A stretch of 64,000 bases of DNA from Robiginitomaculum antarcticum DSM 21748 (GTDB lineage: Bacteria; Pseudomonadota; Alphaproteobacteria; Caulobacterales; Maricaulaceae), in assembly GCF_000365025.1 (NCBI RefSeq), contig NZ_KB823011.1, positions 1,012,621 to 1,076,620 on the forward strand, read 5' to 3'. How positions within the stretch are numbered: the first letter of the stretch is position 1; the number at the start of each line of letters is the position of its first letter. The position numbers were made by a program, and so were the translations under genes. The notes under the pieces are model-generated. The model saw nothing but the letters and a program-made list of their open reading frames with translations. It had not been told where the DNA came from and ran no database searches. Below are positions 45,078 through 54,685 of the stretch, in pieces.

Positions 45078-46745
45078 CTAGCTTTCTAACGGGATATGAT
45101 CCCGGTATTTATTTGTAATCGGATAACGGCGGTCTCGCCCGAAATTTTTATTGCCGATTTTCACGCCGGGCGGGGCCTGTCTACGCTTATATTCATTAAT
45201 GTAGAGCAGGTTCTGAATACGCGAAACCAGTTTCGGGTCATGCCCGCGCGCAATGACAGTTTCTACCGCCTCTTCGCGCTCAATCAATCCCATCAGAATA
45301 TCGTCCAGAACCTCGTAAGGCGGCAGGCTGTCACTGTCTTTTTGATCAGGGCGAAGCTCGGCGCTCGGCGGTTTGGTGATGATCCGCTGCGGGCAGGGTT
45401 TGTCTCCTCCCAGTAGGTCCTCGGGGTTAAGGGCATTGCGCCATTTTACCAGCCGGAAGACCTCGGTTTTATAGACGTCTTTGAGCGGATTATAGCCCCC
45501 GCACATATCCCCATAAAGGGTAGCGTATCCGACTGCCATTTCGCTTTTATTACCCGTTGTGACCAACATAGGGCCGAATTTATTCGACAAAGCCATAAGG
45601 GTCACAGCGCGGCTGCGCGACTGTATATTTTCTTCTGCCGTTCCGGGCTGCGTGCCGTCAAACATCGGGCCAAGCATGTCCATAAACCCGGTTACAGCGG
45701 GCGAAATCGGTATAATATCGTAGCGGCAGCCAATACGGCTCGCGCAGGCTTTGGCATCCTCCAAGCTATCCGAGCTGGTATAGTCATAAGGCAGCATCAC
45801 GCACCAGACCCGGTCAGGGCCAAGGGCGTCGGCGGCAATACTCGCCACGGCCGCGCTATCAATGCCGCCGGACAGACCTAATATGATCTGTTTGAAGCCG
45901 TTTTTATTGACATAATCGCCCAGGCCCAGACACATGGCGCGCCAGTCGGCCTCGTCGCCGCTTAATTGTTTTTCCAGCTTGGCCGACGTGCACGTCCAGC
46001 CGCCTTTGCCTTTCTCCCAAGTTGCAATGTCATAATCTTCGACAAAGCTTTTCAGCGCTTGAACGACGCGTCCATCCGCTTCCATTGACCAAGATGAGCC
46101 GTCAAAGACCAGCTCGTCCTGCCCGCCGATTTGATTGACATAAATGAGCGGCAAACCTTCATTATGCACTTTGGCGCCCAGTGCTTGCGTGCGCTCAACG
46201 TGGGCGGTGCGCCTCCACGGCGATCCATTCGGCGATATTAATAATTCCGCGCCTTGGTCTTTCAAATGTGCGGCCACGCCGTCCTGCCAGAGATCTTCGC
46301 AGATCGGCAGGCCGATTTTTACACCTTTAAACTCGACAGGTTGCGGCAGCGGGCCGCGCGAAAACAGACGGGCTTCATCAAAGACGCCGTAATTGGGAAG
46401 GTGATGCTTAAACCGGGCATCCGTGATGGCGCCATCACGCATAAACAGCGCAGCATTATAAAGCCGCCCGCCGTCCAGCCATGGCAGGTTAAATACTGCC
46501 GCCGGGCCGCCATCTGTCAGCTTGGCGAAATCTTCTGCCAAAGCCCGGCAGTCTTCGACGGCAGCAGGCTTTAAAACCAAATCCTCGGCCGGATAGCCGA
46601 TAATAAATTGCTCAGGCAGCACCAAAATATCTGCGCCGTCTGTTTTTGCGCGCGCATAGACGGCTGCCGCCTTATCGAAATTGGCCTGCAATGCGCCCAC
46701 GGTGGGGTTGAGTTGCGCAGATGCGATTTTTAGCGTTGTTGTCAT
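45078..46745 (-). CDS. nadE: Glutamine-dependent NAD+ synthase
   Basis: Last step of NAD synthesis. 555 residues in two domains: an N-terminal nitrilase-fold glutaminase with triad Glu45 (LPEQF), Lys113 (KHHLPNYG) and Cys149 (LPICEDLW), and a C-terminal ATP-PPi synthetase with the P-loop LGLSGGIDSAAVA near 292 and GNKSEMAVGY near 398. The glutaminase domain supplies ammonia by channelling. Upstream neighbour of gltX in one transcript. Confidence 0.95.
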   Translation of the reverse strand: MTTTLKIASAQLNPTVGALQANFDKAAAVYARAKTDGADILVLPEQFIIGYPAEDLVLKPAAVEDCRALAEDFAKLTDGGPAAVFNLPWLDGGRLYNAALFMRDGAITDARFKHHLPNYGVFDEARLFSRGPLPQPVEFKGVKIGLPICEDLWQDGVAAHLKDQGAELLISPNGSPWRRTAHVERTQALGAKVHNEGLPLIYVNQIGGQDELVFDGSSWSMEADGRVVQALKSFVEDYDIATWEKGKGGWTCTSAKLEKQLSGDEADWRAMCLGLGDYVNKNGFKQIILGLSGGIDSAAVASIAADALGPDRVWCVMLPYDYTSSDSLEDAKACASRIGCRYDIIPISPAVTGFMDMLGPMFDGTQPGTAEENIQSRSRAVTLMALSNKFGPMLVTTGNKSEMAVGYATLYGDMCGGYNPLKDVYKTEVFRLVKWRNALNPEDLLGGDKPCPQRIITKPPSAELRPDQKDSDSLPPYEVLDDILMGLIEREEAVETVIARGHDPKLVSRIQNLLYINEYKRRQAPPGVKIGNKNFGRDRRYPITNKYRDHIPLES

Positions 46746-46825
46746 AAATTGTATTTAAGACTCTTATAAGGCGGGGCAAGCTTTCGCTGACTTTACTGCG
46801 CGTATTATTAGCTGCAATGATGAGT

Positions 46826-48025
46826 CTATCGGCTGTAATGCTCCGAAATCTGCTGAGAGACCAAAACCCCTTCATGTTTGGGGGACATGCCGCGCGGGCC
46901 GGCTTCGGTAAACTCACGGTCGGCGGAGTTTTTGACAATTACGATATTGGCCTTTGGATTGATATATATGGTCTGCCCATAAATGCCGTTGGCATAAAAA
47001 TCACCATCGGCATTTTCGGGTACCCACCATTGATATCCATAGTCGAAAGGATCTGCGATGTCCGGCGACGGTGCGGATTTAGCCGTGCTGGCCGCGACCC
47101 AGTCCGCCGGAACAACCTGCTCTCCGTTCCATTTACCGCCGTCACGAAATAGCGCGCCGAACAGCGCATAATCGCGCGTCGTCATATTCAGCCCGCCAAG
47201 CACAAAGGCGACGCCGCCTTCATCCGTGATGTAATAGCCGCTATGGGACGCGCCGAGTTTAGACCATAGCCGCGTTTCAAAAAGCTCGTGAAAGGTTTCT
47301 CCCGTCGCGCTGCGCAAAACCATGCCCAGTATATGGGTATCAATAGAAACATAATGACGGGCCGTGCCGGGCGCGCGGTCCTGCACCTTTAAAGAACGCG
47401 AAAAGCCGTCCATGCTGTCGCCCCACGCTATGGCGCGGCCCATACGGTTAATATCGCTGTCCTGATCCATATAATCTTCGTTAAACCCGACGCCCGAGCT
47501 CATATTCAGAACATTAAGCAATGTCGCATCGCTGTATGCGCTATCAGCCATCTCCGGTATATAATCCGTGACCTTATCGTCCAGACTGCTGATCTCGCCG
47601 CGCTCCAGCGCTGTGCCGAATATAGCAGAGACAAAGCTCTTGCTCATGGACCAACTAATGCGGCGGTCATCAGCATGAGTGCCTTTATAATAGTCTTCGA
47701 ACACAATATCATTGCCGCGAATAACCAAGAAGGCGGTTGTGTCTGTCTCCTCTAACCAGTCCGTCAGACGAACCTGCTCTCCGCCTAAAGTGACGAATTC
47801 TGGCAAGTCTTCGGGTGTCTTGCCCCAGACATGGGGATTCTCTGAGGCTGCGTAGCGCTGGACAGGAAAAACCTTATCCATATTGGAGAAATTGGCGACG
47901 ATACGGTCATAATCAAACAGATGTTTAACGGCTAAAGCCCGCTTGACCTGCGGGCCTTTAATGACAGCCGCAGCAATCCCGATTATTAACAAAACGACTA
48001 ATAAGCCTATGATAATGCGTTTCAT
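46826..48025 (-). CDS. Serine hydrolase of the beta-lactamase/transpeptidase-like family
   Basis: 399 residues with an N-terminal membrane anchor or signal (about 3-22). The family SxxK motif is SMSKS near 128 (Ser nucleophile and Lys base); the Tyr of RHYVSIDTHILG near 223 is the likely YxN-type residue. The pattern NMSSGVGFNEDY near 174 and YGYQWWVPEN near 335 resembles class C-like hydrolases such as 6-aminohexanoate-dimer hydrolase rather than true beta-lactamases. Substrate unknown. ATG overlaps the stop of the Gfo/Idh gene (ATGA). Confidence 0.85.
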   Translation of the reverse strand: MKRIIIGLLVVLLIIGIAAAVIKGPQVKRALAVKHLFDYDRIVANFSNMDKVFPVQRYAASENPHVWGKTPEDLPEFVTLGGEQVRLTDWLEETDTTAFLVIRGNDIVFEDYYKGTHADDRRISWSMSKSFVSAIFGTALERGEISSLDDKVTDYIPEMADSAYSDATLLNVLNMSSGVGFNEDYMDQDSDINRMGRAIAWGDSMDGFSRSLKVQDRAPGTARHYVSIDTHILGMVLRSATGETFHELFETRLWSKLGASHSGYYITDEGGVAFVLGGLNMTTRDYALFGALFRDGGKWNGEQVVPADWVAASTAKSAPSPDIADPFDYGYQWWVPENADGDFYANGIYGQTIYINPKANIVIVKNSADREFTEAGPRGMSPKHEGVLVSQQISEHYSR

Positions 48026-48939
48026 GACACCTCCCCGTCTATCTCCAGCGCAGCCATCATGGCCAGTAGTCCATCCTCGCCTGTTACGGGCGGAGCGCTG
48101 TTTGTTTTTATCGCCGTGATAAAGGCGTCTGTTCCCGCGCCAAGACTGTCAGCGGCGCGCGGGTCATCACCGAAGCCGGCGTTAAATCCATATCCCGTTG
48201 TGTCTTCGAACGTCTTATTAACGAAATCAATCTTGAGCACGCCCGTGGGATAATGAATTTCCATCATCCGGTCACGGCCGTCTTCAACGCGGCTGGCTTC
48301 CAGCTCCGCTTTAGCGCCACCATCAAAGTATAAGCTGGCCTGCGCGGCGTCCGGCGTTTGTGACCGGACGGCGATGGATTGTCCGTCAATACGCTGCGCC
48401 GGGCCGCCCATAATCCAAAAGACCATATCCAGATCATGTGTCATCAGATCCAATGTCACGGACACATCCGTCCCGCGCGGAGAAAACGGGCCCATACGCT
48501 TAGCTTTAATGAAGACCGGTTTTTCTGTCGCTTTTTCAATTCCAATCGCTTGCATGACAAAACGTTCCTGATGCCCGATTTGCAAAATGACATTATGCGT
48601 CTTCGCAGCCTCGACAATGGCGCGGCCATCTTTTGCGTTCGTCGCAATCGGCTTTTCGATCAGAACATGTTTGCCGGATTTGATCGCACTGAGTGCGGCA
48701 TCGGCATGAAAGCTGGCGGAACAGGCAATGATCAAACCATCAACTTGCGCAATGAGATTGGAGAGGCGCGTGAAAGGTTTACACCCGAATTGACTTGCGG
48801 AAGCCTTGCAGCGCGTCTGATCCGAATCGTAAATCCCGACCAATTCAGCGTCTCTGTGCGCCGCAACTTTGCCGGTATGATAGCCGCCAAAGACCCCCGC
48901 ACCGACGATTCCAAGCCTGATTTTCTTTTCCTGTGTCAC
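48022..48939 (-). CDS. Gfo/Idh/MocA family oxidoreductase
   Basis: 305-residue NAD(P)-dependent dehydrogenase. N-terminal Rossmann motif GIVGAGVFGGYHTGK near residue 10 and the family motif HVLIEKPIATNAKDG near 92, where the EKP Lys is catalytic; MTHDLDMVFWIMGG near 167 contains the DxxH-like site. Substrate, probably a sugar or inositol derivative, is unknown. GTG start at 48939 with GAAAGG upstream. Overlaps the hydrolase gene, so both may act on one envelope-derived compound; this is a guess. Confidence 0.88.
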   Translation of the reverse strand: MTQEKKIRLGIVGAGVFGGYHTGKVAAHRDAELVGIYDSDQTRCKASASQFGCKPFTRLSNLIAQVDGLIIACSASFHADAALSAIKSGKHVLIEKPIATNAKDGRAIVEAAKTHNVILQIGHQERFVMQAIGIEKATEKPVFIKAKRMGPFSPRGTDVSVTLDLMTHDLDMVFWIMGGPAQRIDGQSIAVRSQTPDAAQASLYFDGGAKAELEASRVEDGRDRMMEIHYPTGVLKIDFVNKTFEDTTGYGFNAGFGDDPRAADSLGAGTDAFITAIKTNSAPPVTGEDGLLAMMAALEIDGEVS

Positions 48940-49055
48940 ATATAGCCTTTCCGTTCCGACTCACCTTATAACGTGGCAGACGGTGATTTGGCGGTTAAAT
49001 GACAAGTAATTTGTCCTTAATTTCTAAATAATCGTCCAAAAGGCCCATAAAATGG

Positions 49056-49077
49056 GAGTCGTTAACCTTTTGTTAAC
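49056..49077 (+). promoter_or_regulatory. CtrA-type box with adjoining GANTC site upstream of HU
   Basis: TTAA (49062-49065), seven bases, TTAAC (49073-49077): a perfect match to the CtrA consensus TTAA-N7-TTAAC known from Caulobacter. A GAGTC site (49056-49060), the target pattern of the cell-cycle methylase CcrM, lies directly beside it. This places the HU gene under probable cell-cycle control, 68-89 bases before its start. Confidence 0.65.
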
Positions 49078-49103
49078 CAAATCAACGGCGCTCTAGGGTT
49101 AAG

Positions 49104-49125
49104 GTTTATGCAAATTCGCATAAAC
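49104..49125 (+). repeat. Perfect 8-bp inverted repeat in the HU leader
   Basis: GTTTATGC (49104-49111) and GCATAAAC (49118-49125) with a 6-base centre, ending about 7 bases before the AAGGAG ribosome site. It could be an operator or an RNA hairpin that modulates HU translation. Confidence 0.45.
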
Positions 49126-49144
49126 GGTTCTCAAGGAGATAACG

Positions 49145-49411
49145 ATGAACAAAAAAGAACTTGTAGGCGCACTCGCCAGCAAATGTGACATGACGCAGGC
49201 TGCGGCCACTGAAACGCTAAATGCATTTTGCGATATTGTCGTCAGCGAGCTTAAAGACGGTAATGGCGTTGCCATCCCCGGCTTTGGTCAATTTATTGCC
49301 AAGCACCGTCCGTCGCGCGAAATGCGCAATCCGGCCACCGGAAAAATGATGATGAGCAAGGCGAAAACATCTGCCCAGTTCAAGCCGTCTATTGGCCTTA
49401 AAGACCTTTAG
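49145..49411 (+). CDS. HU family DNA-binding protein
   Basis: 88-residue nucleoid protein. Dimerisation helices at 2-40 (MNKKELVGALASKCDMTQAA) and the DNA-bending beta arms around 53-75 with RNPATGK, whose Pro intercalates into DNA. AAGGAG lies 6-7 bases ahead of ATG 49145. Single gene with its own promoter region and terminator. HU versus IHF: the sequence fits HU better than IHF alpha or beta. Confidence 0.93.
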   Translation: MNKKELVGALASKCDMTQAAATETLNAFCDIVVSELKDGNGVAIPGFGQFIAKHRPSREMRNPATGKMMMSKAKTSAQFKPSIGLKDL

Positions 49412-49427
49412 GGTTTCTAGTATTTTG

Positions 49428-49457
49428 AAAAGCCGTCCATTTTGGGCGGCTTTTTTT
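49428..49457 (+). terminator. Rho-independent terminator of the HU gene
   Basis: An 11-bp stem (49428-49438 with 49444-49454, one G-T pair) with a 5-base loop and a T-run to 49457. A strong intrinsic terminator 17 bases after the HU stop. Confidence 0.9.
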
Positions 49458-49520
49458 ATGTTCGACGACTTAAGTCCCATCGTGCGTTTTATCAAATTAG
49501 ATTATAACTTTGCACTACAG

Positions 49521-50897
49521 CTAGCTGGCCAGACGCGCGCTGTTAGCGACGCGGTAACTGCGCAATTGTTCACTGATTAGAAAAGCCAGCTCGAGCGCCT
49601 GATCGGCATTCAGCCGCGGATCGCAATGCGTATGATAGCGTGAGGAGAGATCCTCTTCGCGCACGGCAATCGCGCCGCCAATGCATTCGGTGACGTTCTG
49701 GCCGGTCATTTCAAAATGAACGCCGCCCGGCCATAGATTCTCGCTATGCAGTACATCCATAAAGCTTTTGACCTCACCCATGATGCGGTCAAACGGGCGG
49801 GTTTTATAGCCTGATGCCGTCTTTAGCGTATTGCCGTGCATCGGGTCACAGGACCAAACAACAGTTTTCCCCGCCCGCTCGATTGCGCGGGCCAGATTTG
49901 GCAGATGCTGTCCAACTTTATCATGGCCAAATCGGCAAATCAGGGTCAAGCGGCCTGCTTCATTAGCCGGGTTAAGCTTGTCACATAAGCGCAGAAGATC
50001 ATCCGGCTCCATTGTCGGGCCGCATTTCATGGCGATCGGGTTTTCAATGCCGCTCATAAAATCAACATGGGCGCCGTCAAGCTGGCGCGTGCGATCGCCG
50101 ATCCAGAGTAAATGAGCAGAGGTATCATACCACCGTCCCGACGTACTATCGATGCGGGTCATAGCCTGCTCATATCCAAGCAATAGGCCCTCGTGAGAAG
50201 TATAAAGTTCCGTACTAGACATTTGCGGCGTGGTTTCCGCCGTCACGCCGCAGGCCTGCATAAACTCCATCGCGTCGGAGATTTTATCGCAAACCTCTTG
50301 ATATTTTCGCGTTTGCTCGGATCCGGCCACAAAGCCGAGTGTCCAGTCATGAATATTGCGCAGATCGGCGTAACCGCCCGTCGAAAACGCGCGCAGCAGG
50401 TTCAGCGTCGAGGCGCTTTGCCCGTAAGCTTTCAGTAGGCGCTTGGGATTTGGAATGCGGGATTTTTCGTTAAAATCCATACCGTTAATATTGTCACCGC
50501 GATAACTGGGCAATTCTACGCCATCACGCACTTCAACAGCGCTGCTGCGCGGCTTGCCAAATTGTCCGGCAATGCGGCCGACTTTAACAACAGGCTTACC
50601 CGCCCCATAAGTCAACACGACAGCCATCTGCATGAGAACGCGGAACATATCGCGTAGATTATCGGGATGGAACTCGCGGAAGCTCTCCGCGCAATCCCCG
50701 CCTTGCAGCAGGAAACTTTCCCCGCGCGCGACAGCGCCGAGGCGCTGCTTTAAACGGCGCGCCTCACCGGCAAAAACCAGCGGCGGATAGCCTGACAACG
50801 TCGCTTCAATCTCGGCCAATTTATCCAGATCCGGGTAGTCGGTCGGAATATGTTTGGCGGGGAGTTTGCGCCAATTTGAAGGAGTCCATTTTGTCAT
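49521..50897 (-). CDS. aroF: 3-deoxy-7-phosphoheptulonate synthase, class II
   Basis: First enzyme of the shikimate pathway (PEP plus erythrose 4-phosphate). 458 residues of the plant-type class II family: WRKLPAKHIPTDYPD near residue 9, the metal Cys in LQGGDCAESF near 80, GRIAGQFGKPRS near 123, LWIGDRTRQLDGAHVDF near 275, and WSCDPMHGNTLKT near 355. It is unrelated in sequence to the E. coli AroFGH isozymes. Monocistronic; ATG 50897. Confidence 0.94.
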   Translation of the reverse strand: MTKWTPSNWRKLPAKHIPTDYPDLDKLAEIEATLSGYPPLVFAGEARRLKQRLGAVARGESFLLQGGDCAESFREFHPDNLRDMFRVLMQMAVVLTYGAGKPVVKVGRIAGQFGKPRSSAVEVRDGVELPSYRGDNINGMDFNEKSRIPNPKRLLKAYGQSASTLNLLRAFSTGGYADLRNIHDWTLGFVAGSEQTRKYQEVCDKISDAMEFMQACGVTAETTPQMSSTELYTSHEGLLLGYEQAMTRIDSTSGRWYDTSAHLLWIGDRTRQLDGAHVDFMSGIENPIAMKCGPTMEPDDLLRLCDKLNPANEAGRLTLICRFGHDKVGQHLPNLARAIERAGKTVVWSCDPMHGNTLKTASGYKTRPFDRIMGEVKSFMDVLHSENLWPGGVHFEMTGQNVTECIGGAIAVREEDLSSRYHTHCDPRLNADQALELAFLISEQLRSYRVANSARLAS

Positions 50898-51031
50898 ATT
50901 TACAGCTCAGCAATTTTCATATGCATAAATTATCAATTTCTGCCGTCAGTCTTAGCAAATAATTGCGTTAGCGGCTATAAAAAGGCACGTTTGTGGAAAA
51001 TTTTTCTCAGCTTGGGTCAGCCAAGATCCGT

Positions 51032-52414
51032 CTAACTCACAATCGTCGTTTTGTTTGGCTCGCGCGGCTTTAGCGTCACGATTTCTTCAGCCAGAGTCGG
51101 GTGAACAGCGCAGGTCTCATCAAAATCTGTCTTGGTCAAACCCGCTTTCACACAAATACCGAGCGCCTGAATAATCTCCGGGCTGTCATCGCCGACAATA
51201 TGGATGCCGATGACTTTCTCATCTTCACCGACTGTGATGAGCTTCATAAAGCAGCGCTGCGATTTATCAGCTAAAACATTTTTCATCGGGCGGAATGAGG
51301 TCGTGTAAACCGTCAAGGCTTCTCCATGTTTTTGCCGCGCGTCATGTTCAGTCATACCCACCACACCGATAGGCGGGCGCGTAAAGACCGCACTGGCAAT
51401 ATTATCATGGTCATAAGCGGTTTTATTATTTTTAAAGACCGTCTCAACAAAAGCCGCGCCTTCGCGAATAGCGACAGGGGTTAAGTTCACACGGTCGGTT
51501 ACATCGCCCACAGCATAGATATTATTCACCGATGTTTTTGAGTATTTATCAACCTTAATCGCGCCGTTATCCGCAAGCTTTACGCCCGCATTTTCCAGGC
51601 CCAACCCGGTGGTGTGGGGCTTACGCCCTGTCGCCATGAAAACCAGGTCTGTTCCGATTTTCGTGCCGTTATCAAAAGTGACAATATAGCCGCCTTTGGT
51701 TTTTTTAATTTCCGTGGGTGAAGCATTGAAGCGCACGTCAATGCCGTTATTGCGCTGCACGTCCAAAACCGCGTCGCGCACCTCAGCGTCAAAACCATTA
51801 AGCAGTCGCCCGCCCCGGTAAACCTGCGTGACTTCGACGTCCATGCCGGCAAAAATTCCGGCAAATTCGCACGCTATATAGCCGCCGCCAATCATCAAGA
51901 CGCGCTCCGGCAATTGATCCAGAAGAAATGCATCATCTGACATAATGGCGTGTTCGTGACCGGAGATGTCAGGCATCCATGGACGTCCGCCAACCGCGAT
52001 AAGGATCGTTTTGGCTGTGATGGTTTTACCGCTGTCTTTAAGTTTAACTGTATGCGCATCCTTGATCTCAGCGCGTTCTTTGAACAAATCCGCGCCGTTT
52101 TTCTCAAGCATGGTTGCATAAATTCCGGACAGGCGGTTGACCTCTGCTTGTATGGAATCGCGCAAACTTCTCCAATCAAACGACGTTTTACCCACGGTCC
52201 AGCCATATTTCTGCGCGTCTTTGATCGCGCCGCCAAACTCCGCGCCATAGACCAGAAATTTCTTAGGAACGCAGCCGCGTACAACGCATGTTCCGCCCGG
52301 TTTGCTTTCTTCAGCCACCGCTACGCGTTTTCCCAGTTGAGCGGCCAGCCGCCCGGCGCGCACGCCGCCAGAGCCTGCACCAATAACAAATAAGTCGTAG
52401 TCATACTTGGCCAT
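51032..52414 (-). CDS. gor: Glutathione-disulfide reductase
   Basis: NADPH- and FAD-dependent reduction of glutathione disulfide. 460 residues: FAD motif FVIGAGSGGVRAGR near 9, redox disulfide GGTCVVRGCVPKK with Cys43 and Cys48, NADPH-binding GGGYIACEFAGIFAGM followed by a basic residue (RGGR), and the catalytic His-Glu pair in AVHPTLAEE near 433. Follows rpiA by 50 bases on the same strand. Confidence 0.93.
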   Translation of the reverse strand: MAKYDYDLFVIGAGSGGVRAGRLAAQLGKRVAVAEESKPGGTCVVRGCVPKKFLVYGAEFGGAIKDAQKYGWTVGKTSFDWRSLRDSIQAEVNRLSGIYATMLEKNGADLFKERAEIKDAHTVKLKDSGKTITAKTILIAVGGRPWMPDISGHEHAIMSDDAFLLDQLPERVLMIGGGYIACEFAGIFAGMDVEVTQVYRGGRLLNGFDAEVRDAVLDVQRNNGIDVRFNASPTEIKKTKGGYIVTFDNGTKIGTDLVFMATGRKPHTTGLGLENAGVKLADNGAIKVDKYSKTSVNNIYAVGDVTDRVNLTPVAIREGAAFVETVFKNNKTAYDHDNIASAVFTRPPIGVVGMTEHDARQKHGEALTVYTTSFRPMKNVLADKSQRCFMKLITVGEDEKVIGIHIVGDDSPEIIQALGICVKAGLTKTDFDETCAVHPTLAEEIVTLKPREPNKTTIVS

Positions 52415-52464
52415 AAGGCCTCCTCTATCTCGTGTCAGGGCGCGGAGTTAGCGCCAAGGGCGGC

Positions 52465-53169
52465 TCAAGCCGCCTTGATTTCCATGATTTTTGCGTGGTC
52501 TGGCGCGCCTACTATGACGTATGCGGCAAGGCCAATAAAAAGTCCGTGTTCCATCACGCCGGGTATCTGGCTCAGCAACTGTGCCGTCTGGGCAGGATCG
52601 GGGATGAGCTCGCATTTACAATCGAGAATATAATGCCCGCCATCGGTGATCAGCGGCCCGGTCCCCGCCTTATTCTGGCGCAATGTGGTATCCGTGCCGC
52701 GACACTTGCTCTCTTGCAAGGCGAGGAGGATTTTCTCTGCCGTCAGCGCCATACCAAAGGGATCAACCTCCACCGGTAAGGGGAAAGCTCCCAGATTTTT
52801 TTTCATCTTAGACGCGTCAACAATAACGGCCATACGGTCAGACGCATGGGCAATGATTTTCTCGCGCAGCAGGCAGGCGCCGCCGCCTTTAATCAGATTA
52901 AACTCCGGATCAACCTCATCTGCGCCGTCTACCGTTAAATGGATGCGGTCCACCTTGTCCGGTTCTATCAAAGGCACATTATGCTGGCGCGCACAATCCG
53001 CCGTCGCCTCAGAGGTCGGGACGCCGCGCAGGCTCATACCTTGCCGGATTTGTTTGCCGAGCAAAGCTATGAACAACTCTGCTGTCGATCCCGATCCCAG
53101 CCCCAAGGTCATGCCGTCTTCGACAAGTTCCAGTGCGGCGTGGGCAGCATTTTGTTTAGCTTGGCTCAT
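52465..53169 (-). CDS. rpiA: Ribose-5-phosphate isomerase A
   Basis: Interconverts ribose 5-phosphate and ribulose 5-phosphate in the pentose phosphate pathway. 234 residues with LGLGSGSTAELFI near 23, PTSEATADCAR near 51, TVDGADEVDPEFNLIKGGGACLLREKI near 79-105 (catalytic Asp/Lys/Glu region), and GVMEHGLF. Ten bases separate it from glmU upstream. The 3' end forms a perfect GC-rich inverted repeat across the stop codon. Confidence 0.95.
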   Translation of the reverse strand: MSQAKQNAAHAALELVEDGMTLGLGSGSTAELFIALLGKQIRQGMSLRGVPTSEATADCARQHNVPLIEPDKVDRIHLTVDGADEVDPEFNLIKGGGACLLREKIIAHASDRMAVIVDASKMKKNLGAFPLPVEVDPFGMALTAEKILLALQESKCRGTDTTLRQNKAGTGPLITDGGHYILDCKCELIPDPAQTAQLLSQIPGVMEHGLFIGLAAYVIVGAPDHAKIMEIKAA

Positions 53170-53179
53170 CTGTTCTCTC

Positions 53180-54535
53180 TTAGGATTTAGATTTTTTACG
53201 GGCGTCTTGGGCCGTTCGGTAACGCTTCGCCCAGCCCTCTTTGTTCACTTGCACCGCGCGGGCAACAGCCAGCGCATCTACGGGGACATCTTTGGTAATA
53301 ACCCCGCCGGAGCCGAGGTAAGCTCCTGCGCCCAATGTCACTGGCGCGACAAGTGAGCTGTTGGAGCCGACAAAGACCCCGTCCCCGATAATGGTTTTAT
53401 GTTTGTTATAGCCGTCATAATTACAGGTGATTGTGCCCGCGCCGATATTCGCGCCTTCGCCGACTTCGGCATCACCGATATAAGACAGATGGTTGATCTT
53501 GCTGCCCTTGCCGATGATCGATTTCTTCGTCTCGACAAAGTTGCCGGCCTTTGAGCCCTCGCCCATCACCGTGCCGGGGCGCAAGCGCGCAAAAGGACCA
53601 ATTTGGGCGTTCTCGCCGATCTGCGTGCCTTCAATATGACAGAAAGGGTGAATTACCGCGCCGGACGCAATTGTGACATTCGGGCCAAACACAACATTGG
53701 CGCCGATTTCTGCGTCTGATTCAATCTGTGTATCATAGCAAAAATAGGTCGTCTCGGGATCGCGCAATGTGACGCCATTATCCATAATCGCGGCGCGCTT
53801 ACGGCGTTGAAATGACGTTTCGGCGATGGCCAAATCGGTGCGGGAATTAACGCCGACAACTTCGTCCGGGTCGGCGGCGGTCACGGCAGCAATTTTATGT
53901 CCCGCGCTGCGGCCAATTTCGACCACGTCGGTGAGATAATATTCCCCTTTAACATTGTCGTTTGTGACTTTGGACAAGGCGTCAAACATGATCGCGGCAT
54001 TGCCTGCCATGATACCGCTATTGCATAGATTAACCGCTAGCTCTTCGTCGCTGGCCTCTTTGGCCTCAACTATCTTGAGCAGATCCCCATCTTGAGTCAC
54101 CAAGCGGCCATAAGCGCCTGCGTCATCCGGGATGAACCCCAGAACAGCAATATCGGCCCCGTCATCCAATGCGGCAAACACATCAGCCAAGGTTTGCGCG
54201 CGGATCAGCGGCGCGTCTGCGCACAGCACAATCATATCACCGTCAAAATCACCCATCGCACCTTTGGCGCAAAGTACGGCATGGCCTGTGCCGTGTTGCG
54301 GCTCTTGCACGGCAATATCCAGACCCAACGTTTCAGCCGCGGCGCGGACATCATTATTATGCTCGCCCACGACGCAGACGACTTTATCTGCCCCGGCCTG
54401 ACGGGCCAGATCAGCCACCCATGCTAGCAATGAACGGCCGCCAACATTATGCAATACCTTAGAGCGCGCGGATTTCATTCGTGTGGATTTACCGGCCGCA
54501 AGAATAATCGCTGCGCGTTGCTTGTGTTTACTCAT
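53180..54535 (-). CDS. glmU: Bifunctional UDP-GlcNAc pyrophosphorylase / glucosamine-1-phosphate N-acetyltransferase
   Basis: Makes UDP-N-acetylglucosamine, the precursor for the Mur pathway encoded at the window start. 451 residues: uridyltransferase domain with IILAAGKSTRMKS near 10 and LCADAPLIR near 103, and a left-handed beta-helix acetyltransferase domain from about 250 (hexapeptide repeats, with FVETKKSIIGKGSKINHLSYIGDA near 342 containing the catalytic His). ATG 54535. Divergent from gph. Confidence 0.95.
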   Translation of the reverse strand: MSKHKQRAAIILAAGKSTRMKSARSKVLHNVGGRSLLAWVADLARQAGADKVVCVVGEHNNDVRAAAETLGLDIAVQEPQHGTGHAVLCAKGAMGDFDGDMIVLCADAPLIRAQTLADVFAALDDGADIAVLGFIPDDAGAYGRLVTQDGDLLKIVEAKEASDEELAVNLCNSGIMAGNAAIMFDALSKVTNDNVKGEYYLTDVVEIGRSAGHKIAAVTAADPDEVVGVNSRTDLAIAETSFQRRKRAAIMDNGVTLRDPETTYFCYDTQIESDAEIGANVVFGPNVTIASGAVIHPFCHIEGTQIGENAQIGPFARLRPGTVMGEGSKAGNFVETKKSIIGKGSKINHLSYIGDAEVGEGANIGAGTITCNYDGYNKHKTIIGDGVFVGSNSSLVAPVTLGAGAYLGSGGVITKDVPVDALAVARAVQVNKEGWAKRYRTAQDARKKSKS

Positions 54536-54685
54536 AAGACCCGCTTCATGGTTTTAGTATCAGATCGCGCTATCAACGCATTTCCCCGTGTCTATAAAGG
54601 GATTTATTTGCATCGGCCACCGCTTTGCTTCCATATAGTCATTAAACTGCGGAGACATAAGTGTGACATTTTCAAAGGCGATTAA

